Notes: generated by a model from the sequence alone, not told the origin. 64,000 bases of DNA from Apoderus coryli (GCA_911728435.2 OU452213.1:8225834-8289833); one strand, 5' to 3'; counted from the stretch's first letter, positions 33,201 to 45,386 are shown. Numbers and translations: made by a program.

Positions 33201-34001
33201 TTACTCATAAAATAAACATGACGTTAAGACAATTTATTACTTTTGACCGAAAAAAAGGTCCTTAGATAAATAGCTTTACTATTTATAAGATGTGTTGAGA
33301 TATTTACAATCTTTAAAAAAATATTCAATAAAATATATTATTTCTTAGAAAATGCCCTTAAAAACCCTATAGTTTCGTTACGCAAAACTATTGAGTAAAG
33401 ATAAAAACTATCCTACATATGGCACGAAATTACATAGTACCAGTGGCGTTTAGTTACAAAGAACTCACGAAATTTTGGGTTTGTTAAGGGTTTTAGTAAA
33501 ATAAACAATGCAAATGGTCTAATCATGTAACGCGTATAAACAATAAAAACAAGTACCAAATTCAGGCGTAACACCAAGCAAGACGTACATGCTTTGTTCG
33601 TCAAAACTGTAATTAAATACCATAAACATGTACAATGCACCTAAGTGCACAACATTATCAAATCACTGTCCATAAATTATTAAAATTCTACCAGTTTATG
33701 TAACGCTTTAATTGAAGCCGAGTGTGATGAATTCCACCGAGAGTTATTAAAGTCATAAATTAGCCAACGTGAAAGAGGAACGTTAAATTGCATTTAGCCC
33801 GCGATGCATAAACTGCATAACATACAACGTGAACTGTTTGTAAACCTTACATTTTATATCCTCTGTTCATGTAAATAAAATTTTTAAATAATCACTCAAC
33901 GTCTGTATAAGACTACTGAATAACGTGTCAACATAAATAATAGCTATTAGCCATTCATTCAATAAGTTAAAGTTCAAAGGATCTGCAAGGTGACATTTAA
34001 A
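33201..34001. other. No gene seen
   Basis: AT-rich DNA with short frames only and no domain or repeat that I recognise. Confidence 0.5.
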
Positions 34002-35279
34002 CAGTGGCGGCTCGTCAAGGCAGGCAAGGCCTGCTCAGATTTGATTTCAGGGACATTTTTATAATAGTTATTATTCTATGTATCTACTATTATTTTTTTT
34101 AATGTGAAAACTGCTCTAATTTTAGTTATTTGTTATATTAATCTCACATCTCACTACTACTACCGCACCGTTACCCTGTGATTAAAGAGTTTGAGTTCCT
34201 ATTAGGCGCATGAATGACGCAGGCACATAGCCACCTGCCTGCTTCCTATTAATATACACGCATATTAATGCATATAAGATTGTATTAAAGAATATACAAA
34301 AATTCCCTAACAGCATTATATAAAATATACGGTCTATAAGTTTTCATACTAAATCAGATTTATCAAAAAAGTATAAATTTTAGGGGTTTTTGTAAAATAA
34401 TAGACAATAAGCAGGTATTTTTATTGTTGCTCTCTCTATACGATAGGTACCTAGGTATTTTATTTGTTTAGTCTCATTAATTTCTATAGAAGTATATTAG
34501 TGTAAGAAAATCTCAAAAACAACCAAATCAAACTGCAATCTATTAATTTTCGTTAATATGGATCCTATTTAAACTCAAATACAATAGTAATCTTAAATCC
34601 AAGTAGGCACAGTTGCTCTATTTTAATAGACTAGAAAATGAACTACGTGTAATATATTCCGATGTTGAAATGTTTAAAAATTGCTCCAAATTATCTGACG
34701 TTTTACAGTTTTTTGTTCATAATAATTTAGTTATTGCTTTGCCAGAAATTTATAAATTATGTAATTTAATACTTTGTATTCCAATTGCTTCTGCGTCCGT
34801 AGAAAGAAGCTTTTCGTGTTTAAAACGAATAAAAATCTTTTTCGCAATAAAATTGAACAATCTCGTTTAAGCAACTTGGGTTTAATATCAATCGAAAGCG
34901 GCATTTTGAAAGGTTAGGTTCGGAATTTCATGATCAAGTAATAAATCATTTTGCGGGTAGTAAAAATCGACGAATTGAATTGATTTATAAAAACCTTTAA
35001 TATTTCTATTCTAGTTAATATATAAGAAAATATAAAACGCATAGCTTAAGGCGATACTTTTTTGAACATAAATAAACAAAAAAAAAAAATATAAAAATAA
35101 AGATTTACCTTACGAAACCCGAATTTTAACGTGTTCTTTTTTACCTTGATAATTTTCTACTTTTCATCTAACGCGCTTGACCTTGACAAACTAAAAAATT
35201 TGCACCTACGGCGCTATTTTCTTTTTATGCAATTTTATATTATAGCCTGCCTAACTAAATTACCCACGAGCCGCCACTG
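34002..35279. mobile_element. hAT element, internally deleted, both ends present
   Basis: The ends CAGTGGCGGCTCGT and ACGAGCCGCCACTG are exact 14-bp inverted repeats. About 900 bp is shared with the truncated copy at 20,286-21,180. It contains only the C-terminal part of a hAT transposase. I could not match an 8-bp target duplication (left flank CATTTAAA, right flank AGCTATGC), so the ends may have been separated by later changes. Confidence 0.82.
34613..34935 (+). pseudogene. hAT transposase C-terminal dimerisation domain
   Basis: The frame reads YFNRLENELRVIYSD, FVHNNLVIALPEIYKLCNLI, CIPIASASVERSFSCLKRIK, the classical hAT dimerisation block (LP..Y.L....L.IP..SASVERSFS.L..IK). A frameshift follows at about 34,860, after which NLVSIESG-type residues continue in another frame, as in the copy at 20,985-21,168. 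The catalytic RNase H-like domain is absent. Confidence 0.85.
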
Positions 35280-35899
35280 AGCTATGCTACCAAATATCAG
35301 ACTTGTCGGTGGACCTGTCTGGTTCTTGTTGAAAACAGTGCGACTTGATTGATTTTTGTAGAATACCAGTTATTTTATATGCATACAGGGTGAACTATGA
35401 CTCAGTACAAAAATTTTAACTAGAGGTAGAGAAAAATAAGATTTAACAGAATCGCCTTTCAAAAAATTTCCAACATTTTTATTAAGGCTGAAAATATTTT
35501 TTTTGCAAATCATGTTAAACTCCCTTTTTACGACGCCTATGAACGCCTGCCCAACTGAAATTTAAATGAGACATTAGCATAAAGGTTATGATACAGCGCC
35601 ATGTTGCCAAGTGTATCGATTTACCGAGCATTTAAAGTAAAAAACTTATTTAGAAAATGTAGATGATTATGTGACTTCAATCATGCGAAATATCAAATAT
35701 TATGTAAGCTCCTACCTTTCGGATCGGTCTAACATGCCATGTCATGACGTCATGATTTGATGATTGAACTTCCTGGGGACAGCTTGATTTACCTCGTCCA
35801 CTCTTCTTGTTTAATGTCAGGTACTCAGCCCGACGATCACAAGGTGGATCCCATCCGTTAGGAAAACCCCAAAGGGCAACAAAAACACACAAATGCAAC

Positions 35900-36323
35900 A
35901 CTAGCACTACAACAGCAAATGTTCAAAGAGGCCACCGTTAACTTCACCACACTTGTTTATGCGCTTAATCACTGAACTACTTCTAGTGCCTGTACCTTTT
36001 GTATGTGATACGGTTGAAACCCGTTCTCCTGCAGAATCCTCCTTGTTCTGAGATATTCCCAATCTTTTTGCAATCTCCGTAGTACTTATGGAGGGTTCCT
36101 CCTCTATTAAATTTAGTACAGCCACTACATGTTCTAAATTATTTTGTCCTCCTTGTCCACCCGTTTGAGCTTGCAATGTACCACTATCTCACAAACGTTG
36201 TACTTACAACATTTACAAATGTGCGAGGATTAGATTAGGCATGTCTTTCCTATTTGGAAAACGTCTCCGGTATTCCACTGCCGCCCGATTTGCTCTTTCT
36301 TTGCATTTCCCATAGGTATTCAT
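35900..36323 (-). pseudogene. Mariner-group transposase N-terminus, broken
   Basis: From ATG 36,323 the minus strand gives MNTYGKCKERANRAAVEYRR and RRFPNRKDMPNLILAHL, the insect YG.C..na..A...Y..rfP.R.P pattern. A stop and a frame change follow, then NLEHVVAVLNLIEEEPSIST and TEIAKRLGIS (helix-turn-helix), then in a shifted frame RILQENGFQPYHIQKVQ. The catalytic domain is absent. The ORF immediately downstream (35,907-35,677) has no domain I can name. Confidence 0.75.
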
Positions 36324-38161
36324 TAAATTTTCAAACATTCACAAATCAATAAAGTAATATAATAATTCAACGTCAAAAACACGATGACAAATGACAAAAG
36401 AAAACATCGCCATATCGATATTATCAAAATATCGATATATCGGAATAAAAAATATCCATAGTCACATCGACAATTTACGTTTCATTATAGCAATATATTA
36501 CCTTAAAATTTAAAGAGTATATTGCCGATGATTTCGTTTAGCAGATATATCAAAATATTTGATTGGATATACCGCTGGGCTTTGCCAACGATAGCGCCAA
36601 TGTATCGGATCACACATCGGTATTTATTAACATTATTAGTGTAGTTTCTAGTTATTGTTGTATTTATATTAAAAATATTACCATTTTATCGGATGAAAAT
36701 GTACGATATCGATTGTTCAAATTTCAATAACAAACTCGATCGATAATGACAAAACTTGCATAATAATTATTCGTGAATGCAAGCTTGCCAGATTTGGCCA
36801 AAAAAAGCCATAGTCAATAGGCGCTAAATATTCTTAGTTAGCTCTTGGCTTCCAAATCTGGTGATTCACCATTCATCACATCATTAATATCTACGTTATT
36901 TCATCATATATTCATATTTATAATGTTTCCGACAAAATTTTAGTTTAGTGTAGGTACGTAGGCAACCCGTTTTATCATATGTGTACTTTATTCTGCCTAA
37001 GATGTAAAGTATGTAATGCGCAATTTCTAACGTCTATTTTTCCACGATTTTTAATGTAATGTTAAAACATAGTTACGTGAGAAATTTCACGTTCCTTTTA
37101 AAAAAAATTTCAAGTGAGGGCTAGTGGTAGGTGCGATGCCACATCAGCCAATCTGATCTGAGAAATTTGTGAGGAATTTCTTGCGAACGTGGTATACACT
37201 TGCAAAGCACATGCGGAGGTCAAGGATTAAAAGTAGCATACTATGGCTCGATAAACATTACACATTGAGTTTGAATAAGTTATTTTTTTACTCAAAATAA
37301 AAAGCTTAATATGTGTGTTATAAGTTATAAACTTGGCAACACGTTAGGCTGTTGGTTGACAGATGACGTCGAAGTTGTCTGCATTCTGCCTGCACAATAG
37401 ATCTTGCAGGTGTCCCGGGCAGTTATAACCTATTAACCTATTTACCGATATTTTATTATTTTTGTGTTTACATTTTCGTCCCGATTGCAAATAAGGATTT
37501 AAATAAATTAAAATTAAACAGGCATTTTACATTTTAGCCCCAGATAAGTAAGTACTAGTTTTACTTATCTGGGGTTTAGTGTGCTACCGGCAATGTTTAG
37601 TTAGTGTTTGTGTGTTCAAAATGCGAAAATATCGTTCTAGAAGTTTGCAAAAACGAAGAAATTATCTACAATTTGGAGTATTCCCGATTGATTGTTATTG
37701 ATCAAGTATTATAAGACAGCGCCGCTACAACTAGCTATCATAGTTTAATATTTCGTTAAATTTAAAATAAATCGGCATCAGCGAATATTAAAAAAGTGTG
37801 CATTTAGTGTATCTACTTCTCGGAAATCTGTTGTGTTTTTAGTGTATTCAATAAGTATGCGAAAATACCGTTTTAGGAGTTTGTTGTTTGCAAAAACGAA
37901 TAAGTAGTGTACAATTCTGCAGTAGTAAAGATGGATTTATTTATCAGGTATTATAATAATTATTTCAAAAATGTTCATTTTCACCCCTCTACAATTGGCA
38001 ACGCCGCGTATAGCTGTTCGTAGGTTGTAAGCCATCGTGAAAAATAATTGTCATAGGCGCCCATTTACCAGGGAAAAACGTGGATTTGCCCCATTTTGTA
38101 AACATCGAATAAAAATTCCGAAACAAATTTTTATGGTTTTTCATGCTTTCCTGAGCATGTG
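36324..38161. other. Non-coding cargo of the 35.4-38.2 kb element
   Basis: It contains several ATCGAT-centred palindromes (36,410-36,450 and 36,700-36,745), a perfect hairpin with 14-bp arms CCCCAGATAAGTAA (37,538-37,551 and 37,561-37,574, 9-nt loop), and two diverged direct repeats around ATGCGAAAATA.CGTT and GTTTGCAAAAACGAA (37,620-37,660 and 37,856-37,905). No protein domain is seen. Confidence 0.5.
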
Positions 38162-38198
38162 GTTAAAATTTTTGTACTGAGTGATAGTTCACCCTGTA

Positions 38199-39680
38199 TA
38201 TCTAGACTGGTCTACTTTTTGAAGAAGTTGTTTTCTACATATGATAAAGCTTGGAAAAAATTGTTACAAAACGCAATGAACCAGAGAATGTATATGTTGG
38301 ACTCATCTGCGTTTTGTAATAAACCCCTCAATTGTAATAATTGACTCGTGATTACGAATACGTAATAATCTGATGCGTTTAATTATATAATTATGTATAC
38401 ATAAACCTGACTAAATCAAGTAAACGTGGACAATAAAATCTTTTAACATTTTAAAACGACCGTTTTTTGTCGTGTAATTTGTTTTTCTATCTTTTTCTAC
38501 ACACTTATTGAACAAACCATCCTCCAGCAATTTCGCCTGTCGCTCATTTTCCCTCAGCAAATCTGTGTTGACCTTTTCGTTTTTGACAAAACGAATTACG
38601 CTAAGAGTCCCCTGCGTATTTACTCTTGTTTACAATCGCTTTGTTGCATTTATACGTTTTCTTTCTTTTTTGTATTTCCTACTTCCAATGTTAGAGAGAG
38701 TATCAGAGAAAATACAGCTTCAGTCGCATAATATAGAAAAGTGCAAAACTATAATGAACGCCACGTAGAAAGATGGGAGCTACCGTTGTTGTGTACTTGA
38801 CTCGAATTTTAAATGCAACTTTTTTTTATTGAGCTTGGAAAATACAAAAAAAGCAAGAAAAACGTAAAAGGATTTTAGAAGTGAATCGATTTCATTTCAT
38901 TTGTGTCATAATACCCAGTGAGAGATTCGTTGGATTTCGTTAAATGACATTTTACTTTAAAGACAGGGTCCTCAGAACACTCACTACTCAGTTTTCTTTA
39001 GAGGATAACTTCCTTCTGCACTCTGTTTGTTAAGTTTTTCCCAATGATCCGATGATCAGAACCGTATGTCTTACGAAGGTCATAGACGAAGTATCGACTG
39101 TAGGTAACCAATTATTATTAATCGAGAGGGTGCTTGTCGGAAAAACAATGTGGTTTTAGGTCTAACAGGGGTACAGCCGACATGATATTTCCAGGCAAAT
39201 ACAGGAAAACTCACGGGAGCAAAATCTCTTTGCATTGAATCGTAGGGACCTCAAGATCCATGCGGTATATGGTATGGTGTTTAATATCCCATCCTGATAG
39301 GCAATAATGAAATGAAACCTTCCGTTTCTGACTATAGTCCGCTGAATCTTAATAAGACAGTCAGCAGCTTCGACAAAACCCTGTCTTTAATGATGTTATA
39401 GAAGACAAGGTTATTCTGTCTGAAGGTGAAAATTCCTGCTGACGTCTGCTTCCTGCGTATGTTGGCCTTCCTAGTCTGTTGGAATGTGAACAGAGTTCTT
39501 CAAGGTCACCTTGGAGTAATCCTTTTCAATATTTTAATTCCCACACCCGCAGGGTCTATGCGGTTCTCGTTGAAGGTATTCATTGCTTGAAGTAGAAGTC
39601 TCTAAACAAAGAGTTTCTTATGTGATTCATAGAAATAGAGATGACGAAAACTTCAGTGGCGAAGATACGTCTTTAAAGAC
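38199..39680. other. Mostly unassigned; traces of a LINE RT near 39.13-39.24 kb
   Basis: In the plus strand 39,147-39,250 reads QCGFRSNRGTADMIFPGKYR-like residues, resembling the CGFR..RGT.DMIF..RQ.QEK block of a LINE RT, and later pieces are too broken to assign. The rest shows no domain. The frame 38,508-38,768 is unremarkable. Confidence 0.35.
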
Positions 39681-39689
39681 GTCGCGCCA

Positions 39690-41590
39690 TTTTAACGCCG
39701 TACATGTCGTAAACGATGTTTCGAGGTCTTTGAACGACTTTAAGTCGTCGCAAAATTGGAATTATGAAATAAACGTCATAAATGACAAAAAGGCTTTAGA
39801 AGTAGTCCTCTCAATTTACTGAAATTATGACTTCATTGTAGTAAATTATGTAAAAGAGGCTTTGAAGGCTTCAGAAGACTTTTAAAGTTATCTCAAAGGA
39901 CTGCAATTATGACATAAACGTAGTAAATTACGGAAACGAAGCCTTGAAGGCTTTAGGAAATTTTTAAAGACATTTCAATCGACTGAAGTTATGACATAAA
40001 TATATTAAATGATGCAAACGACGCTTTGAAGGCCTTAGAAAACTTAAAGTCAAATGACTGAAATTATGACATAAATATAGTAAGTGACGTAAACGACGCT
40101 CTGAAGGCTGTAGAAGGCTCAAATGACTGGAATTATGACATAAACGTGGTAAATCACATAAACGAAGCTTTGAAGGCCTCAGAAGACTTTTAGAGTCATT
40201 TCAAAGGACTGCAATTATGAATTGAATGCAGTAAATGACACAAACGACGCTTAGAAGACTTTTACTGTCGCCTGAGAGGACTGAAATTATGACATAATTG
40301 TAGTAAATCACATAAACAAAGACTTGAAGGCTTCAGAAGACTTTTAAGATTCCCTCAATTGAGTGAAATTATGACATAAATGTAGTGAATAACGTAAACG
40401 ACGCTCTGAAGGCTGTAGAAGGCTCAAATGACATAAACGTAGTAAATTATATAAACTAAGCTTTGAAGGCTTCAGAAGACTTTTAAAGTAATCTCAAAAG
40501 ACTGCAATTATTATGAATTAAATGTACTAAATTACGTAAACGACGCTTTGAAGGTTTTAGAAGACTTTTAATCATCTCAAAGTACTGAAATAATGACATA
40601 AACGTAGCAAATTACGTGGATGCATCCTTGAAGGCTTTAGAGGACTTTTAAAATCGTTTCAATTGACCGAAATTATGACATACATGTAGTAAATGACGTA
40701 ACGACGCTTTAACAGCTATAGAAGGGTCAAAGTCGTTTCAAATTACTTAAATTATAACACAAACGTAGTAACTTACGTAAATAAAGCCTTGAAGGCCTTA
40801 GATGACTGTTAAAATCGTCTCAATTAGCTGAAATTATGATACAATTGTAGTGAGTGATGTAAACTACGCTTTGAAGACTTGTAAAGATGTCAAAAATTGC
40901 TGAAATTATGTAATAAACGTAGTAAATGACGCAAATGGTTTTTTTATGGCTTTAGAAGACCTTTAAAGCCGCCTCAAAAGACTGATATTATACCATAAAA
41001 GTAGTGAATTACGTAAACGAAGCCTTTAAGGTTTTAGAAGACTTCTAAAGTCCTCTCAAATGACTGGTATTATGACTTAAACCTAGTAAATTACGTAAAC
41101 CAAGCCTTTAAGACTCAAAGTCGTTTCAAATGACTGAAATTATGACATAAACGTAGTATATTACGTCAGCGAAGCCTCAAAGAATTTAGAAGACTTTTGA
41201 AGTAGTCTTAATAGACTGAAATTCTGACTTAAACGTAATAAATTACGTAAACGAAGCGTTGAAGGCTTTAGACTGCTCAAAGTCGTTTCAAATGCCTGAA
41301 ATTATGACTTAAACGTAGTAAATTACGTAAAAAAAACCTTTAAGGCTTTAGAAGACTTTTAAAGGCGTCTCAGAGGACTAAAATTATGAAATAAACATAG
41401 GAAATTACGTAAACGATGTATTGAAGGCTTTAGGAGGCTCAAAGTCGTTTCAAATGACTGAAATTATTACTTAAACGTTGTAAAGTACGTAAACAAAGCC
41501 TTGAAGGCTTTAGATGACTTTTGAAGTAGTCTCAAAGGACTAAATTACGTAAATCAAGACTTGAAGGCTCAAAGGCCTTTGAAATTAATA
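39690..41590. repeat. Satellite 2: ~82-bp tandem repeat, first block
   Basis: Roughly two dozen units of the form AATTATGACATAAACGTAGT - AAATTACGTAAACGAAGCCT - TGAAGGCTTTAGAAGACTTT - TAAAGTCGTCTCAAATGACTG. Full units are 82 bp; others are 69-75 bp through small deletions (the ACTG.AATTATGA anchor is at about 39,901, 39,983, 40,058, 40,127, 40,209 and 40,281). Many units contain the 8-bp palindrome TTACGTAA and an imperfect dyad AGAAGACTTTTAAAGTCGTCT. Frames across it are closed by stops, except the ~79-codon frame at its left edge (39,583-39,822). Confidence 0.92.
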
Positions 41591-42065
41591 TGTGTAATGC
41601 ATAACTACGTTACAGGAAGTTAAAAATTGTAAACCCTTAAACTGAACAAATAGCTAAGTATGATTTTATGTACAACATATAAAATCAGTAGAGCTATCCC
41701 GGATAGAGAGCTCACTGTCCTAGTTTCTGAATGTCATATCTCTTACCTGTAAAAGTCGAGGTTGGGAAAGCTAATAAAATTGTGAAAGAGAGGTGAACGA
41801 CGTCTAATATTTTAGAGACGACTACACGACATATCCAGGCTTCAATCTTGACAAAACGGTTCTATTTTTATATATGTGCAATTCGTAAATCACGTTTAAT
41901 ATTGGCACTGCAAGGTACATTTACTTATTGTAACACGGAAAGTGCATTAGCCTTTCTTTCTTGGTTAGTTTAGGGAAATACTCCTAATAAATACGACGTT
42001 ATAGAGTATACAAGGGAAGTTTGAATTTGGATGACATTTTGCAAGTTGTTTTTTTTTATTTTAAG
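41591..42065. other. No gene seen
   Basis: Non-repetitive spacer between the satellite and an RT fragment. Probably the 5' part of the inserted retroelement, but nothing in it identifies a domain. Confidence 0.4.
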
Positions 42066-42597
42066 CGAAAGTGGTCTAGTCTGGAAGACCCAATCACCTG
42101 CCACAGATGTTGATTCATATTTCATCGTTTGGATATGGATGATTGTGTCCTTGAAACTTAATCGACCGGGTCGACCATTTCGTGCTCTTGTCTAAGCTTG
42201 AAAGTGTTGGTTTGTCGAGTGGACTCGTTTCATTGTTTAGGTCATACTTGTTTGAACGATCACAATTTGTTTCTTATGAAGGTTTTGGGTCGCGAGAGTT
42301 CTCGCCGACCTCTGGTGTGCTACAGGGATCCAAGCTTGGACCTCTGCTTTTTATAATATTCGTAAATGACCTGCTGCATTCCCTAAACTGTTGCCGCCTG
42401 GCCTACGCTGATGACCTTTAGATCTACACCGTCGTAGACTGTGCGCTTGACTGTGCCGCGCTCCAGAGCGACTTGGATGGTTTGAATGGATGGTGTAATG
42501 CCAATAGAATGCAACTTAATACTGACAAGTGTAGTATTGTTAGTTACACAAGGTCTAAGAGTCCTATTTTATTCGACTACAACTTGGATGTAATTAG
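42066..42597 (+). pseudogene. Jockey-like RT fragment, family B
   Basis: After a frame change near 42,180 the reading is LLSKLESVGLSSGLVSLF and RSYLFERSQFVSYEGF, SGVLQGSKLGPLLFIIFVND (PQGS-type box with P changed to L), CCRLAYADDL (catalytic YADD) followed at once by TAG, then in continued frame the thumb N.NRMQLNTDKCSIV. It matches the 53,433-54,659 gene. Satellite 2 resumes in mid-unit at about 42,597, so the fragment interrupts the array. Confidence 0.8.
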
Positions 42598-42856
42598 GAG
42601 ACTTTTACAGTGGCCTGAAAGGACTGAAATTATGACATAAACGTAGTAAATCACAGAAACAAGGAGGCTTAAGGAGATTTTTAAGGTTCTTTCAATTGAC
42701 TGAAATTATAACAAATGTAGTAAATGAGGTAAACGAAGCTCTGAAGGCTGAAATTACTGAAATTATCACAAAAACGTAGTAAATCACATAAACGAAGCCT
42801 TGAAGGCTTCAAAAGACTTTTAAAGTGATCTCAAAGGACTGCAATTATTATGAATT
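42597..42856. repeat. Satellite 2, second block
   Basis: About three units (ACTGAAATTATGACATAAAC near 42,622, further copies at 42,700 and 42,755), ending ...CTGCAATTATTATGAATT at the left junction of the 42,857 retroelement. Confidence 0.88.
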
Positions 42857-42868
42857 TATTATTTAAGA

Positions 42869-43342
42869 ATGATGTACTTCTCTCTAGTACAATCTCACTT
42901 GCAATACGGTATTGCAGGTTGGGGTGGTGCTTATAACAATCATCTTCGTCAATTAATTGTAATTCAAAAAAGATTTATCAAAGTGATATATAATAGGAAA
43001 TTTGATTATCCAAGTGATCTACTTTATGCTGAAAGTAATTTTCTCGATCTAAGGCAATTATATGTTCTAAAGGTGGCGGTGTTTCAACATAGAAGGCGAC
43101 ATGAGTTGCAAAACATATCACATGATCACAATACCAGGCATAAACAGACAAAAGGGATAAGAACAGCAAAAGCAGCAAAATCTATGACTCAGCGATCTTA
43201 TTTATTTTTAGCTGCCAAAATATATGCTACTATTCCATTTGAAACGAGACAAATTGTGAAAGATATTCTATTTAAAAAATATGTAAAAAAATGGCTCTAC
43301 CATACTCCAAGAATGACTATACACAAACTAATAGAAATTTGA
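42869..43342 (+). pseudogene. RT C-terminal domain of the split retroelement
   Basis: The open frame gives YFSLVQSHLQYGIAGWGGAY, LIVIQKRFIKVIYNRKFDYP and HDHNTRHK...AAKIYATIPFE, the usual post-RT C-terminus of CR1/Jockey-like elements (S...Y....WG, IQKR..R.I, HN.NTR). No catalytic motif is present, so the copy is strongly 5' truncated. The retained 157 codons are uninterrupted, which suggests modest age. Confidence 0.82.
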
Positions 43343-43588
43343 TTGTCGATTTTGAGACCATTCCGACCTTCGTTGAGATGAAGAAAATAAAAAAAAAATT
43401 ATTCAATTACATTTTTCCTAATAATATTAAAAATTTTTTAGTTTATAATTTCTAGTTTTATATTACTTTTGGATTTAGACTATGGATATTTGATTTATAC
43501 ATGTTTTATATATTTTTTCTCTGTATGGGTATATAAATTATCTATGTGCCTTATTGTTATTGTATGTATTTGAGAAGAACTCAGCATG

Positions 43589-43796
43589 AATTAACTTTCT
43601 TAGCCCGGAGTTTCCCTTTTTAAAAAAAACTTTATTTTCAAAATACAAAATTACAATATTTCTGGTTTATATTAACAAATAAAATTATTATAACTGAACT
43701 TGAAAAATAGCGTCTTCTTCCTATATATAATGTTTACTGCGGTGTCATTTGATCTCGCTTGGTCAGCATTTATACGGAGTGGACCATCATATAACT
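43589..43796 (-). repeat. 3' LTR
   Basis: A 208-bp repeat, apparently identical to 50,739-50,946. On the element strand it starts AGTTATATGATGGTCCACTC and ends ...GAAAGTTAATT. Confidence 0.93.
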
Positions 43797-43807
43797 CCTC
43801 CCTCCTT
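43797..43807 (-). other. Polypurine tract
   Basis: AAGGAGGGAGG on the element strand directly abuts the 3' LTR and would prime plus-strand DNA synthesis. Confidence 0.85.
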
Positions 43808-43816
43808 AGAATAAAA

Positions 43817-45386
43817 CTACACCTGGTTTAGGGGTAGTTGGATATGTTGGTATGTCTGAGTTTCCAAGTTGGTCTTCTTTCCATTGAGTTTTCGTCCTAT
43901 AATGCACTTATATACCATATATGAGCATATTCCAAACACTAACATATAGATCAAAATTGTCCATAGACTCGGAAATTTTGAAATGCTGTCAAAAATTGTA
44001 TATGGCTGATTTTTCGTGATTTTATTTTGTAACTCGTGTAGACTGTCTAAATTTATCTCTTGCAGATGGATACTTAAATTAAGGAGTGGAAGGTACTCTT
44101 TGGTTTCGTTAAAATCTGGGAAAATGATTGGCTGTTGACTGGAATTGGTTTCCTTTTGGTTATTGATTATTATTTTATCTTCGGTCTTTATTTGGCACCC
44201 AGTTGGTATTGTCGTTAAGTAACTTCCTAACAACCTTTGGTTTTCTTCTTGAAAATGGCATTTTAATTGTACGATAGTTTCCTTTGGTAGTACTAAAATC
44301 CATTTATCTGATTGGTCTAGTTGATTTATGATTGGTTTTGTTGCTGTGATATCTGTTTGTTGACAGGTGGGGGTGTTTTTGGTCGATCCTAGTAGTTGTA
44401 CTTCACAAGGGCTGTTTTCTTCGATTTCGATGTTTGACTGGTAGAGAATATAAATGGTAATAGTCGAATTTATTTGGATATGTTACAGGAATGTGTAATA
44501 AAAAGGTGATTTTATTTTTATAAATAAAGCAATCTATTTCAATGAGTTTTTCGAACAAAAATATGTTTTCTAAGTTAATAGGTAAAGGCAATGAATTAGG
44601 ACCTACGATGTGTTCCAACTTCTTTAGTTCGGTTAAAAGGTTATTTGTTTTAATTATGCTAGGGTGCATAGTTTTGAGTCTAGCAAAAGTTATTGAATTT
44701 TCTAAGTCTTGGAGCATAGAGTCAATTATTTCATAGAAACTGATTATTTGATTGATAATGTCTTTAATAAAATTATAGTTTTCGGGAATTGTAGTTCTTT
44801 GCACAATTAGCCCAATTTGATTAATTCTTTTTTCTATTAGCTTTTCATTTTGATTAATTTGTTGAACAGTATTGTTGAAATTCTGGATTATGCTTGTTGA
44901 AATTGAATTCTGGTTTTTGATAATTGTTGCCAAGTTATTTTGATTGGTTTCTAAATTATTGATGAGTTTTTCGTAGCGTTCGCCATCCGACGCATCGAGG
45001 TTACCAGTTATGAGTTTGAAAACTGAGCCTGCTGCATTAATAAGTCCTCTTTTGGTCCTTTGGGGGTGAGGTATCAAATTTTTGATTTTGGTTTCAACTC
45101 TTTCTTGAATTAAATTAAGAATTTTTATATAGTTAGATGTTTCGTTAAAATATTCATTATGTTTATTTAAAGAATTGGTTATGTTTTTGGTTCTGAAATG
45201 TAATTTGTTAACCTCCGTTATAATGGGATTTAAGTCGAAGTAATGTATTAGAGTAAAGGTGTATTGTACGAGTTTTGCTTGTCCAAGTTTAAGAGGTAGT
45301 ATGCCAGGGTTATCGTCCAGTTGCCTAAGTACTATTTTGTCTTCTGCGTAAATTGTGGCGGCGAGCCTGAAATAAAATTTTGGTTT
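43817..45386 (-). pseudogene. env: Errantivirus Env-like glycoprotein gene, one frameshift
   Basis: The frame is open directly after the pol stop. TTTTATTTCAG (acceptor AG at 45,368-45,367) suggests that env is made from a spliced mRNA, as in gypsy. The product has a furin-type site RTKR followed by GLINAAGSVFKLITGN (about 45,060-45,000), the F-like fusion-protein pattern of insect errantiviruses, then a coiled-coil-like Asn/Gln/Leu-rich stretch. Near 44,430-44,440 the frame shifts, giving an early stop at 44,403; the other frame continues with Cys-containing text and a membrane anchor SLWTILIYMLVFGICSYMVY near the C-terminus, ending at 43,817. I see only this one break; envelope function is therefore probably lost in this copy. 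Confidence 0.85.

Larger units (their letters stand above)
35386..38196. mobile_element. TA-flanked TIR element, 2.8 kb, mostly non-coding cargo
   Basis: The left end CAGGGTGAACTATGACTCAG and the right end (inverted) CAGGGTGAACTATCACTCAG continue matching for ~35 bp (to AAAAATTTTAAC), and TA lies on both sides (35,384-35,385; 38,197-38,198). Only a mariner-group transposase N-terminus (35,900-36,323) is recognisable inside. The remaining ~1.9 kb has no transposase and may be captured sequence or a nested insertion. Confidence 0.8.

Noticed and set aside
38508..38768. 86-codon frame
   Set aside because: Low-complexity hydrophobic and basic residues without domain or supporting context.
39690..41590. 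CRISPR-like array of short repeats
   Set aside because: Units are contiguous with no unique spacers, no cas genes are nearby and the DNA is eukaryotic; it is a satellite.
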